From contig CALOCY010000004.1 of assembly GCA_942491975.1 (NCBI GenBank), positions 434,001 through 498,000 on the forward strand: a stretch of DNA of 64,000 bases, in the 5' to 3' direction. Positions 1-9,086 of the stretch are shown here, in pieces (positions within the stretch are counted from its first letter, which is position 1; each line of letters opens with the position of its first letter). The notes beneath the pieces are model-generated. The model made no database searches, was not told where the DNA came from, and saw nothing but the letters and a program-made list of their open reading frames with translations. Both the position numbers and the translations under genes were made by a program. The stretch is from CALOCY01 sp942491975 (lineage in GTDB: Bacteria; Bacteroidota; Bacteroidia; Bacteroidales; Prolixibacteraceae).

Positions 1-1056
1 ATTGTAACGCAATTCGACAGATATCGCACGTTTATAATTGAGTTTATATTCCAATCCGCCACCTAACGAAAAACCAACCCGGTTTTCTGAGATAAAGGCT
101 GTTTCACTCACTTTGTTAATCGTAATAACATCCTGTTCGATATCGGCTGCATAAAGAACATTTTCATTCTTGAAATGATAAGTATAGATACCCCCGGCAT
201 TTACAAACGGGCGCATTTTTAAAGTGGGCAACGTGTATCTGATTAACAGAGGAACATTCAGTGTTGATGTATTTACTACAATGTCAATATCCTGATTTGC
301 TGTGCGGTGATTGTACGAAAATCCATTTTGGGAGTAATATACCTCTGCATGAAGGGAAAAATCACTCACAAAAAGCGGATTGTCAATAAAGAGACCTACC
401 GTCATCCCTCCTTCATACTTATAGTTAAACCGGTCTAAATATTCATACTCATTTTTCGATGAAGGAAACAGTTTCGTCATCCCATAACCTACCACAATAC
501 CGTATTTGAAAGAAGGAAATGGTTTTAACTCACAGTTGTTGTATCTACTTATGAGTTTTGATAGTGATTTCTTATTGTATTGCACAAGTTTTACAGCATC
601 GCCCACATTTTGACAATCAGCGGTAAATTCAGCCAGATTATCATTATAACTTCCCCCATGTTTTCCTTGTTCATATCTAGGCAACTCCACAAACAATGTA
701 CTGTCTTTTTCTAAAAAATAGGTTTTTACCTTTTCCCCCCTGTAGTAATACAGCGTTGTTTCCCCTTCTATCAAGCGCTCCAGAAAAACCTGTTGTATAG
801 AATCACCCAATTGAATTTCTTTTGACACATACACCCGGCCATCTTTAAACCCATACTCTTTTACTTCATAAGGAGTATATTCCACCACCTCTTTGCCCTC
901 TTTTACCTGACAAACTTTAGCATTTAGCAAATTCCCTCCATCTATCAATTTCACACCTGCTGCCATAACACTATCGGTAGCATAATAGCTGTTTTGTGCG
1001 AATGCACTCAGTGAGACCATGCTAATCAATAATAAAAAACACCATCGTTTTTTCAT
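1..1056 (-). CDS. Outer-membrane beta-barrel protein, 3' end beyond the window
   Basis: An open frame runs from the ATG at 1056 to the window edge, 352 codons without a stop, so the C-terminus is missing. The first 20 residues form a signal peptide (MKKRWCFLLLISMVSLSAFA, then Q). Residues about 25-140 look like a small globular domain. From about residue 190 the sequence alternates polar and hydrophobic residues with many Tyr/Phe and Gly (for example KYGIVVGYGM and RPFVNAGGIYTY), as in PorT-like or OmpW-like outer-membrane barrels of Bacteroidota. It starts 6 bp after the WD40 gene stops and is probably co-transcribed with it. The specific role is unknown. Confidence 0.75.
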   Translation of the reverse strand, partial: MKKRWCFLLLISMVSLSAFAQNSYYATDSVMAAGVKLIDGGNLLNAKVCQVKEGKEVVEYTPYEVKEYGFKDGRVYVSKEIQLGDSIQQVFLERLIEGETTLYYYRGEKVKTYFLEKDSTLFVELPRYEQGKHGGSYNDNLAEFTADCQNVGDAVKLVQYNKKSLSKLISRYNNCELKPFPSFKYGIVVGYGMTKLFPSSKNEYEYLDRFNYKYEGGMTVGLFIDNPLFVSDFSLHAEVYYSQNGFSYNHRTANQDIDIVVNTSTLNVPLLIRYTLPTLKMRPFVNAGGIYTYHFKNENVLYAADIEQDVITINKVSETAFISENRVGFSLGGGLEYKLNYKRAISVELRYN

Positions 1057-1062
1057 ACTAAC

Positions 1063-2046
1063 CTATTTTAATTTTGTTTTCATATTTACGGCATCAATCA
1101 GCACTACGCCATTCCCCATTGTAGCTGCGGCAATTTTTAAGTTTACCCCCTGATTGGGCTGGAAAAGGACCTTGTTGATTGTTTTTCCCAGCTTATACCC
1201 ATAGGTTGAAAGATTACAGCAAATTTTAATTTTTCCACTTATGCCCCCCGTAACAAATGTGTCATTATCGGCATTGAAATCAACACTCAACAACCAATTC
1301 AGATGATGTTTGAGCTCCTCCTGTTTTTTGATGTGTTTGAAATCTGTAACATCCCAAACCGTTGTTATTGAATTATCCCCACAAGCGATTAGTTTGGTAT
1401 TGTCCGGGCTAAATGCAATACTTCTTGGAAAGCTTTTAAGATCATCTATTGAAAATATTTGAGCCCCCACCTCAACATCCCAAAATTTAATGGATTGATC
1501 TGCACTCGCACTGGCAACCGTTTTCCCGTCAGGGCTAAAAGCTACTGCCAGAATATCATCGGCATGCGTAAACGTAAATTTTATCTCTTTTGAGGACAGA
1601 TCATACAGTATCACTTTATTGTCCGATGCACCCGATACAAGGTATCGGGCATCAGCGCTGAATTTAACCGAAGTAACAACACCCTGATGATAGTTCAGTT
1701 TTTGGATAACCTCCCCGCTTTTCGTATCCCACAACACAATTAAACCATCTTTCCCCCCGGATACCAAACGGGTATCATCTGCCGAAACATCAATGGTCAG
1801 AATGGTATTGCTGTGAACAGATTCAAACTGACGTATCATTTTTTGATTTTCAATATTGAAAAATTGAACCGTGTTCCCTGTTGCTGCAGCTAATGCTGAA
1901 CCTTCGTTGAAAAAAGAGATGTCATAAACATCTGCCAAGGGGTTACCCAAAACCACAATATCATTTTTTTTCTGTGCTTTGAGGCTAACAACAGCCAATA
2001 ATAGCACAATTGATAATATGAGATTTCTTTTGCTAGTCACAACCAT
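1063..2046 (-). CDS. Secreted WD40-repeat protein
   Basis: 327 aa. An N-terminal signal peptide ends near SLKAQ (residues 21-25), so the protein is exported, probably to the periplasm or cell surface. The rest is a WD40 beta-propeller: repeated units end in WD-like pairs, e.g. LIVLWDTKSG, VILYDLSSKE, SIKFWDVEVG and TTVWDVTDF, with the usual GH/SGxxD turns between them (about six or seven blades). WD40 propellers are protein-interaction scaffolds; nothing here indicates catalysis. It lies between two outer-membrane barrel genes with gaps of 6 and 30 bp, which suggests one envelope operon. Substrate or partner is unknown. Confidence 0.8.
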   Translation of the reverse strand: MVVTSKRNLILSIVLLLAVVSLKAQKKNDIVVLGNPLADVYDISFFNEGSALAAATGNTVQFFNIENQKMIRQFESVHSNTILTIDVSADDTRLVSGGKDGLIVLWDTKSGEVIQKLNYHQGVVTSVKFSADARYLVSGASDNKVILYDLSSKEIKFTFTHADDILAVAFSPDGKTVASASADQSIKFWDVEVGAQIFSIDDLKSFPRSIAFSPDNTKLIACGDNSITTVWDVTDFKHIKKQEELKHHLNWLLSVDFNADNDTFVTGGISGKIKICCNLSTYGYKLGKTINKVLFQPNQGVNLKIAAATMGNGVVLIDAVNMKTKLK

Positions 2047-2076
2047 GATTATAAGATATTAATGGTGATACTTCAA

Positions 2077-2781
2077 CTACAAATAGTAGCGCTTGTTTTT
2101 GAATAATTTAAATACCAACCCTGCACTTCCACTTACAGCACACAGGGTTTTATCATTGTAAAGCTTTCCTTCCACACCAATACAATGTCCCCCGACCTCA
2201 AAAAATATGCCTATATCTTGCGTAATAGCATATTCTGCTCCGATATAAATACTGGTACCCAATGAAACAATCTGGGATTTTATAGTACTTTCCGGTTCGG
2301 TGCTTATTGAATGGACATCAATAAATGCATCTGTATCCAGTCGGACATTTACAAAGTTAACCGAAGGGGCAATTGATGCAGATAAAGTAAACCTGTTAAA
2401 CATGCTCTGCGGGGCAAACCCATTGTGGAATTTTATAACCGGGGCAACCGAGAACAGGTTGGACGAGGCCTTTTCAAACAGCAACGTTTCATTGCCATCA
2501 TCCCATTTATCGTACTGTATCTTTTTTAATTCAATCCCGACACTTAAAAATTTACGGTATTTATACGTGCCCCTCAACAAAACAAAGTTGTTGCTTTTAT
2601 AGTTATTGTACAGCGAGGGCATGACAAACCCGTTTTCAGCAATAGTTTCTTCCCCAAAATTTTCAACAATCCCCAATGAAGTGTAGATATTGACCTTGTT
2701 GTCTATAACCTGCCCTTGTAATAAACCAGTAGCCCCTGATGCTAAGAAAAGTAGTATGCTTATTTTAAGTAAAAATTTCAT
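2077..2781 (-). CDS. Small outer-membrane beta-barrel protein
   Basis: 234 aa with a signal peptide (residues 1 to about 24, ending LLQGQ). The mature part is made of amphipathic beta strands separated by short turns (NFVLLRGTYKYRKFLSVGIEL; YIGAEYAITQDIGIFFEVGG) and ends in hydrophobic/aromatic residues, typical of an 8- to 10-stranded barrel. It is the first gene of a probable three-gene minus-strand operon with the WD40 protein and a second barrel. No family-specific motif was recognised, so the function stays open. Confidence 0.65.
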   Translation of the reverse strand: MKFLLKISILLFLASGATGLLQGQVIDNKVNIYTSLGIVENFGEETIAENGFVMPSLYNNYKSNNFVLLRGTYKYRKFLSVGIELKKIQYDKWDDGNETLLFEKASSNLFSVAPVIKFHNGFAPQSMFNRFTLSASIAPSVNFVNVRLDTDAFIDVHSISTEPESTIKSQIVSLGTSIYIGAEYAITQDIGIFFEVGGHCIGVEGKLYNDKTLCAVSGSAGLVFKLFKNKRYYL

Positions 2782-2861
2782 GTGTCTATAATTTATTTTT
2801 TAATGTTACCCTAACAGATCAGGATAGTGAAAAATATAAATCAATTTGTCCGGATATCTAA

Positions 2862-2880
2862 TCCACGATAGCTATCGGGA
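2862..2880. repeat. Short palindrome of the CCCGAT/ATCGGG type
   Basis: The centre is the perfect palindrome CGATAGCTATCG with partial TCC/GGA flanks. Related palindromes with CCCGAT...CGGG arms lie at 23762-23777 and 33533-33550. It lies between the barrel gene and the Kelch lipoprotein gene and looks like a dispersed REP-like unit. Confidence 0.45.
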
Positions 2881-2899
2881 CTAATAATCTATTATAGCC

Positions 2900-5215
2900 T
2901 TACGGCTTAAGCCGTGCCGGATCAAACTCCCAAAAATCTGAACGTCTTACAAACTTACTTTTTTCTAAGACTGTCCCTCCTCCAATAAAACCTTTGTTGT
3001 TAATAGAAAAACCAACAGCATATCCTCTTCCCGATGTTGGCATATCAATAAGCCTTGTTACATTATTGGATACAGGATCATATTCGTAGATACTATTATG
3101 ATACATTCCATCTGTGCCAGTTAATATATACCCTTTACCATTAATAGTGAACGCAACAGCACCTCTTCTTGCATATCTATATCCTTCAATAAGTTCTGAT
3201 TTTTTTGTCCATTGGTTGGTAGCGGGGTCATATTCCCAAATTTCATTCTGTCCATCCCCATAAAAACAACGTCCCATTGCAATGTATCCTTTATTCCCAA
3301 TTGAAAAACTGACACCATAAGCCATCTTATAACTATAATCTGTTTTTTGTGTCCACGCATTAGTGATTTCATTATACTCCCAAAATTCTGATAAATAGTA
3401 TGCATAATCATGATTTACATTAACATATCCTGTCCCAACATAACCTTTATCTCCGATTGAAAATGCAGATTGCCCCTCTGCAATAGATCCCGGAAAATCA
3501 GCAACCTCATTCCATACATCTAAAACAGGATTGTATTGCCATAAATTTTTTCCATACAAAATATACCCTTTTGATGTTGTTGCAAAAGAGGCAGATGAAT
3601 ATATCCCTTCTGGTAAATCTGCTTTTTGAATCCAGGTATCAGTAGCAGGATTATACTCCCAAAAATCATTCTGATTTGCATATGGCCCTGATGTTCCACC
3701 TCCAATATATGATGATCCTGATCTTCCACCTCCAACATATACCTTATTGCCTATGGTAAATGTAAAACTCCCGAACCTAGAGCCACCCGGAAAATCATTT
3801 TTCCGTTGCCAGGGTTCATGTATCATAAATGATCCTGAAGCGACTACCTCTCTTCCAGCAATGGTTATTTTTATCGGTTGATCTCCATGAATGACCCCAT
3901 TGGAAGGTGATATAGATAAGGATGTGGGAGTACAAGCCGTAATATTTGCTTCAACCTCGCCGATAAAGACTTTATTATAAGCTTTGTCGGGATGAAAATA
4001 GTGCCCGGTAATGGTAATTTCATCCCCCCGGCTTCCTGCTGTTGGAGTAAAATCAGTAATTGAATGAAGTAATAATTCAAAATCATCTTCTGAGGTATCT
4101 GTAAGCCCATCAACCGTAACACTAATTTTACTCTTTCCATCTTCCGAAAAGTAATTGTCCGGAACAGCTACTTTTAACTCCGTTGTACTGCCTTCGATAA
4201 TCGTAGCAACCGAATTCCCCAATGTCACATTATTGTACGAAAGCACCGGATGAAAATGTTGACCTGATATGGTGATTACATCACGAAAAGTACCTGACTT
4301 AGGATTAAACGAATTGATATGGGGAGAATTAACTGTAAAATTGTCATTTGAAAATACCTTTTGTGTTGCTACTTTGACCGACAAGCTAACTTCCCCCGCA
4401 GGTAAGCCTGAAGGCACTTCTACAATAATAACAGAATCGTTGATATTAGTTAGCTCGGCAGATAATGTCCCAAATTTAACCTCTGTGTCCAAATTCTGTT
4501 TAAAGAAATAATTACCCTTTATTTCAACTTGTGTTTTGTAAATTCCCTCTTTGGGATTGAAATCAACGATTTCCGGTGGAGTCAAATTGAATTTTTCTTC
4601 GGATAAAGCTGTATGCCCTAAAAATGAGACAGCAATATTAATCGCTGTTGTATCTAATGTTACCGGGACAATTGTTGTAATTACAGAGTCTGATCCCTGA
4701 ATAATCGTTGACGAGAAATTCCCAAACTTAACCTTATTCTCCCCTTCTTTCAAACTAAAATTTTCGCCTGTTACAATGATCGTGTCTCCCCATGTGGCTG
4801 TTTTAGGATTAAAATCTGTAATTGCAGGCGCATTACTGCCTAAACTTACAAAAGAAACTTCCCTTCCATAGACAGTACTGTTTTTATCCCGGACAAATGC
4901 CCTAACATAATAGGTTGTGCCTTCAACAAACGCAGAGGTAATTTCAGCAACATATGGGTTGTTGCTAATTGTTGCCCCCAACGATTTCACATACGACTGT
5001 TCAACTGTAGGCGAGGGATTTGCATCCCAAACAAAACCATGATCAACAATCTCTTGTGAGCCCATATTGATGACCTTCCCGTAGAATGTTGCACCTGATG
5101 GTTGAATGTTGGTAACATCGCCGGTTTGCACTAACGGGTAAACTGATTCTATCTTTTCTTCCTGGCAACCAATAAACAGTAGTAAAAGGATTATTGCCCT
5201 ATTGAAATGTTTCAT
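2900..5215 (-). CDS. IPT/TIG and Kelch-repeat surface lipoprotein
   Basis: 771 aa. The N-terminus is a lipoprotein signal with lipobox LFIGC (acylated Cys17) followed by QEEK. Residues about 25-125 form a fibronectin-like domain. From about 130 to 470 there are four IPT/TIG immunoglobulin-like units, each with the phrase PKxGxxxxxxxIxGxxF (e.g. FNPKTATWGDTIIVTGENF). From about 475 to the end there are six Kelch blades with paired Gly residues and W (e.g. FWEYNPATDTWIQKADLP), forming a beta-propeller. Such IPT plus Kelch lipoproteins are common in Bacteroidota and act in surface binding; the ligand cannot be inferred. It is probably monocistronic; the downstream barrel gene lies 118 bp away. 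Confidence 0.85.
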   Translation of the reverse strand: MKHFNRAIILLLLFIGCQEEKIESVYPLVQTGDVTNIQPSGATFYGKVINMGSQEIVDHGFVWDANPSPTVEQSYVKSLGATISNNPYVAEITSAFVEGTTYYVRAFVRDKNSTVYGREVSFVSLGSNAPAITDFNPKTATWGDTIIVTGENFSLKEGENKVKFGNFSSTIIQGSDSVITTIVPVTLDTTAINIAVSFLGHTALSEEKFNLTPPEIVDFNPKEGIYKTQVEIKGNYFFKQNLDTEVKFGTLSAELTNINDSVIIVEVPSGLPAGEVSLSVKVATQKVFSNDNFTVNSPHINSFNPKSGTFRDVITISGQHFHPVLSYNNVTLGNSVATIIEGSTTELKVAVPDNYFSEDGKSKISVTVDGLTDTSEDDFELLLHSITDFTPTAGSRGDEITITGHYFHPDKAYNKVFIGEVEANITACTPTSLSISPSNGVIHGDQPIKITIAGREVVASGSFMIHEPWQRKNDFPGGSRFGSFTFTIGNKVYVGGGRSGSSYIGGGTSGPYANQNDFWEYNPATDTWIQKADLPEGIYSSASFATTSKGYILYGKNLWQYNPVLDVWNEVADFPGSIAEGQSAFSIGDKGYVGTGYVNVNHDYAYYLSEFWEYNEITNAWTQKTDYSYKMAYGVSFSIGNKGYIAMGRCFYGDGQNEIWEYDPATNQWTKKSELIEGYRYARRGAVAFTINGKGYILTGTDGMYHNSIYEYDPVSNNVTRLIDMPTSGRGYAVGFSINNKGFIGGGTVLEKSKFVRRSDFWEFDPARLKP

Positions 5216-5324
5216 ATTAATTCGACTCTTGGGTATTGTGTTTTGATATTTTCATTCGCCATGCAAAACTAATAATTATGACAAATATTATCGCCATTTC
5301 TATCTAAACTTCATCAATGTCGCT

Positions 5325-5357
5325 AAAAAAAGCCCCACCTTTTTAAGAAGATGGAGC
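5325..5357 (-). terminator. Intrinsic terminator downstream of the M20 peptidase gene
   Basis: Read on the minus strand, arms at 5348-5357 and 5332-5341 form a 10-bp stem with a 6-nt loop, followed by seven T (5331-5325). Two of the pairs are G-U only on the minus-strand RNA and would be C-A mismatches on the plus strand, so the hairpin is oriented for the minus-strand transcript. Confidence 0.65.
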
Positions 5358-5371
5358 CCATTCAACAGAAA

Positions 5372-5402
5372 GGATGTCATCTCTCAAAAAAAGATGACAT
5401 CC
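5372..5402. repeat. Perfect 11-bp inverted repeat
   Basis: GGATGTCATCT at 5372-5382 pairs perfectly with AGATGACATCC at 5392-5402, leaving a 9-nt A-rich loop. It lies just after the stop of the M20 peptidase gene and ahead of the terminator, so it may protect the mRNA 3' end or assist termination. Confidence 0.6.
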
Positions 5403-5412
5403 CTCGTTTATT

Positions 5413-6783
5413 CTATTTCATCAACTCGGCAAAGTATTTGTAAAACAGTGGTATGGTTTGGATACCATTATAGAAGTTTTCGAGTGGATAGTTTTCATTC
5501 GGCGAATGGATGGCATCCGATTCCAATCCAAAGCCCATCAATACCGACTTGGTACCCAACACTTCCTCAAATGTTGAGATAATGGGGATACTACCTCCAC
5601 TGCGCACCGGTACCGGTACTTTATCAAACACATCGGTGTATGCCTTTTCTGCCGCTTTATAGGCCGGAAGGTCTATCGGGCATACATAGCCTTGTCCACC
5701 GTGCAACGGTTCAACTTCTACGTTTACCGATTTGGGGGCAATGGACTCAAAATGTTGCTTGAACAGTTGTGCAATTTTCTCATTGTCCTGATTGGGCACT
5801 AAACGGGTAGATACTTTGGCGTATGCTTTCGATGGCAATACAGTTTTAGCCCCTTCGCCGGTGTAACCACCCCAGATACCACATACGTCAAACGATGGAC
5901 GAATACCAGTGCGTTCGTTAGTGGAATACCCTTTTTCACCCCACAACTCTTTTACATCAATGGCCTTTTTGTACGCTTCTTCAGAGAAGGGTGCCTCAGC
6001 CAGTTTAGCACGCTCTTCAGCCGATACTTCCATTACATCGTCATAAAACCCCGGAATGGTAATTTTCCCGTCCTCATCGGTCATTTTTGCAATCATTTTA
6101 CACAGTGTATTGATGGGGTTAGCCACCGCACCGCCAAACAAGCCCGAGTGCAAATCATGATCAGGGCCGGTTACTTCAACCTGCCAGTATGATAATCCAC
6201 GTAGGCCGGTAGTGATAGAAGGAATATCACGGGCAATCATACCCGTATCGGAAACTAGGATTATGTCTGCTTCCAGCATCGCCTTATTATCGGCACACCA
6301 TTTTCCTAAGTTGGGCGATCCGATCTCTTCTTCACCTTCGATCATAAATTTTACGTTACATGGCAACGTATCGGTTTTTACCATCAATTCAAAGGCTTTG
6401 GCATGCATAAAACCTTGTCCTTTATCATCGTCGGCACCACGTGCCCATATTTTACCGTCTTTTACCACCGGCTCAAACGGATCAGTGTTCCACAAATCCA
6501 ACGGATCAACCGGCATCACATCCATATGCGAGTAGACCAGCACAGTGGGTAGTGCAGGATCAATAATTTTCTCGCCGTATGTTACGGGATTTCCTTCGGT
6601 TTCGTACACATCAGCTTTATCGGCACCAGCATCAAGTATTACCTTTTTCCAATACTCAGCTGCACGGTACATATCCTGCTTATGCTCACTTAACGAACTG
6701 ATAGAAGGAATCCGGATCAACCCAAATAACTCATCCAGAAAACGGTCTTTGTTTTCCTCAATATAATTTTTAATGTATTCCAT
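5413..6783 (-). CDS. M20-family metallo-dipeptidase
   Basis: 456 aa, the usual length for cytosolic M20 dipeptidases that use two zinc ions to cleave dipeptides. Visible metal-site motifs: YSHMDVMPVDP (His86, Asp88), RGADDDKGQ (bridging Asp119), EGEEEIGS (149-156, catalytic and metal glutamates), and the C-terminal His in SDAIHSPNE. The central dimerisation (lid) domain interrupts the catalytic domain, with DLHSGLFGGAV near residues 214-224. No signal peptide, so it acts in the cytoplasm, recycling peptides. It is a single gene with its own terminator on the 3' side. Exact substrate preference is not visible. Confidence 0.9.
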   Translation of the reverse strand: MEYIKNYIEENKDRFLDELFGLIRIPSISSLSEHKQDMYRAAEYWKKVILDAGADKADVYETEGNPVTYGEKIIDPALPTVLVYSHMDVMPVDPLDLWNTDPFEPVVKDGKIWARGADDDKGQGFMHAKAFELMVKTDTLPCNVKFMIEGEEEIGSPNLGKWCADNKAMLEADIILVSDTGMIARDIPSITTGLRGLSYWQVEVTGPDHDLHSGLFGGAVANPINTLCKMIAKMTDEDGKITIPGFYDDVMEVSAEERAKLAEAPFSEEAYKKAIDVKELWGEKGYSTNERTGIRPSFDVCGIWGGYTGEGAKTVLPSKAYAKVSTRLVPNQDNEKIAQLFKQHFESIAPKSVNVEVEPLHGGQGYVCPIDLPAYKAAEKAYTDVFDKVPVPVRSGGSIPIISTFEEVLGTKSVLMGFGLESDAIHSPNENYPLENFYNGIQTIPLFYKYFAELMK

Positions 6784-6949
6784 AAATTATTTTGTTTAAT
6801 TAATTGCGAATGGTAAAAATAAGATTTGCTTTTAAATAATAGGGACAATTGGATGATATTGTATAGCATGGAATTTAATAATGGTTTTTTTGTTTTTGGC
6901 CTCTCTTTTGTGCCCATGAACCCTTGCACTTAGTTGGTTACTCTCATCA

Positions 6950-7792
6950 TCAAATCTCCCCATACATCAACATTGAAACATAGCTCACCACTTTATCCGA
7001 AGGGTGTACTTCACCGGAGTGTCCTTTGGAAAGAAGGTGTAGCCTGGGATTAAGGAGAAAAAGCTGGGCATACTGAATGAGGGTCATGATTGGGCCGATA
7101 CCACATATTGAAGCCTGGTTAGCATTCATAAGTTTATAGGCTTTGTCAATATCCTGTTCTATAAATGCATCAATAACCGGCTGATCCCGTCTGTTAACCT
7201 CATCCGGAGAGAGATAATGACTAAAATCGGATGATGCAATAACCAATATTTTTCGTCCCAGCTGTTCGCTGGCAATTGCAATTTTATTTGCCAATTCACG
7301 GGCTGTGTCAGGATGTTGACGGTTCATGGTAATGGGCAGTATTTTAAATTCATAGGCGAGTGAGAACAACAACAGGGGCAACTGCACTTCACAGGCGTGT
7401 TCAAAATCGTGGGCACGGTTGTTTGCTTCAATATTTAGTAGGTAATGCATTTCGAGGTCTACTTTTATCGGCCCCAGGGGGGTATCCCAGGCCCTGTACT
7501 CACAGGTGTTAAAATCGCCGGTACCGTGCCCTGAATGGTTAGGATTAATAATTACAATGGTCTCAAAATGCTCCGGGTGCCGGGCAATAATTTCATAAAA
7601 ATGAATGGCCTGGTAAGCCGAATAGAAATAACCGGCATGAGGAACTACACCACCAATAATATTTTTGCCTGCCAAAGAGTAGTTAATATTTGTTACCTCT
7701 TTGTTAAGCACATACTTTATGAGCCGTTGCAGTTCCCCTTTATCTGTCGGATAGAACCTCCCGGCTACTGCTGGTTTTTTGATCTTCCTCAT
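6950..7792 (-). CDS. amrB: AmmeMemoRadiSam system protein B (MEMO1 family)
   Basis: 280 aa. It opens with the family signature KKPAVAGRFYPTDKGEL and contains the conserved histidine segments VPHAGYFYSAYQA, INPNHSGHG and ASSDFSHYLS, which line the dioxygenase-like active-site pocket of MEMO proteins. The gene overlaps the 3' end of the radical SAM gene by 53 bp in another frame, a tight translational pairing. MEMO-like, AMMECR1-like and radical SAM proteins often co-occur as the AmmeMemoRadiSam system, thought to modify RNA or protein; the reaction is not settled. The third partner (AMMECR1, protein A) is absent from this window. Confidence 0.9.
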   Translation of the reverse strand: MRKIKKPAVAGRFYPTDKGELQRLIKYVLNKEVTNINYSLAGKNIIGGVVPHAGYFYSAYQAIHFYEIIARHPEHFETIVIINPNHSGHGTGDFNTCEYRAWDTPLGPIKVDLEMHYLLNIEANNRAHDFEHACEVQLPLLLFSLAYEFKILPITMNRQHPDTARELANKIAIASEQLGRKILVIASSDFSHYLSPDEVNRRDQPVIDAFIEQDIDKAYKLMNANQASICGIGPIMTLIQYAQLFLLNPRLHLLSKGHSGEVHPSDKVVSYVSMLMYGEI

Positions 7793-8804
7793 TGCTGAAA
7801 TGTTTGATTACATTGGCTTGACAATTTGTACATCCCCCTGATTGATCAATGCCAATGGATTGTATTTGATATATTTCCCTGTCAATTAACAACTCATGAC
7901 ATTCGGGACAATAGGTGTCCGATTTTCCAGGCACCATAATGTTCCCCAAAAATACATGGTGAAGTTGTTCCCGGGCTATATCATAAAAAGCTTCCAGCGT
8001 ATGTTGGGAAGTAGCCGGTTTGTTGAGTTTATAATCGGGAAAATAGCGTGAAATGTGAAGCGGGACTTTAGGTGATAGCTCGCCGGAAATCCATTTTACC
8101 ATATCTTTAAAGTCGCCGGTATTATCGTTCAGGCTTGTAATGACCAAAAATGTAAGCTCAATATGTTTGTTGTAACTGAAAATTGTTTTTATGGTTTGAA
8201 GAACAGGTTCGAGTTTACTTTTGGTTTGGCCTTTATAAAATGCATTGGTAAAAGCCTTTAAGTCGACATTAAAAGCATCCATATAAGGGATAAGTTCTGT
8301 TAATGGCCCCCTGTTGATAAAACCGTTGGTCACCATCACATTTTTCATTCCTTTTTTATGGACAAGACGGGCAGTATCAAGCATGTATTCAAAAAATACG
8401 ACAGGCTCATTGTAGGTATAGGCAACCCCCAGGTTGTTGATATGCCTTGAAGCAAGATCGGCCAACTCGTATGGGGTAACTTTGCGGTGATAATAGGTGG
8501 GAGACTCCTTTTGTGAGATAGTGTGGTTCTGACAAAATGTGCAACTCATGTTACAGCCCGTTGTACCTACCGATAAAATATCAGAACCGGGATAGAAATG
8601 GTAAAGGGGCTTTTTTTCAATCGGGTCGATGGTCAGGGAAGTGACTTCGCTGTATACTTCGGTATATAACTTTCCCCCCTGGTTGTACCTGACCTTACAT
8701 ATCCCCTGTTGTCCGGGTTTCAACAAACAGTTGTGCGGACATAAATTACATTGTACAACCTGTTCATTCAGAACGGTATAGTATAATCCCTCTGTCTTGT
8801 TCAT
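7740..8804 (-). CDS. amrS: AmmeMemoRadiSam system radical SAM enzyme
   Basis: 354 aa. The radical SAM motif CNMSCTFC (Cys84, Cys88, Cys91) binds the 4Fe-4S cluster that cleaves S-adenosylmethionine. A Cys-rich N-terminus (Cys19, Cys22, Cys26, Cys36) and a C-terminal pair of CxxC motifs (CPEC and CTNC) may hold additional metal. The sequence resembles pyruvate-formate-lyase-activating enzymes (SLTIDPIEKKPLYHFYPG) but the length and Cys pattern fit the AmmeMemoRadiSam enzyme. It is upstream of and overlaps amrB, so the two are made from one transcript. The substrate is unknown. Confidence 0.9.
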   Translation of the reverse strand: MNKTEGLYYTVLNEQVVQCNLCPHNCLLKPGQQGICKVRYNQGGKLYTEVYSEVTSLTIDPIEKKPLYHFYPGSDILSVGTTGCNMSCTFCQNHTISQKESPTYYHRKVTPYELADLASRHINNLGVAYTYNEPVVFFEYMLDTARLVHKKGMKNVMVTNGFINRGPLTELIPYMDAFNVDLKAFTNAFYKGQTKSKLEPVLQTIKTIFSYNKHIELTFLVITSLNDNTGDFKDMVKWISGELSPKVPLHISRYFPDYKLNKPATSQHTLEAFYDIAREQLHHVFLGNIMVPGKSDTYCPECHELLIDREIYQIQSIGIDQSGGCTNCQANVIKHFSNEEDQKTSSSREVLSDR

Positions 8805-9041
8805 CCAATAAAATCCCTTATTCCCCGGTTAAATTTAAACAAAAAACACCATTGAGATGTAGTATTCAGTAAATACCCGGACTCCGGGTATGATATAGAT
8901 TGCGTTTTTTGACCATTAATAGTTTGTTGTTTGTCAGTAATTACGTTATATATCATCTTTTCGTTCCGTATTTTTACGGATATTTATACCGAAATGTGTT
9001 CATTTGGCGAATTTCAATTTTAAAATCAAAATGAACATCAA

Positions 9042-9072
9042 TTGGTATGACAGATACTTGAATTTAAATTTG
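9042..9072 (+). promoter_or_regulatory. Bacteroidota-type promoter for hydE
   Basis: A TTG (-33 element) at 9042-9044 is followed after exactly 20 bp by TAAATTTG (9065-9072), a perfect match to the Bacteroidota -7 consensus TAnnTTTG. Transcription would start near 9079, which leaves an 8-14 nt leader before the hydE start codons at 9087/9093. Confidence 0.6.
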
Positions 9073-9086
9073 TAACCCATTTTTCG

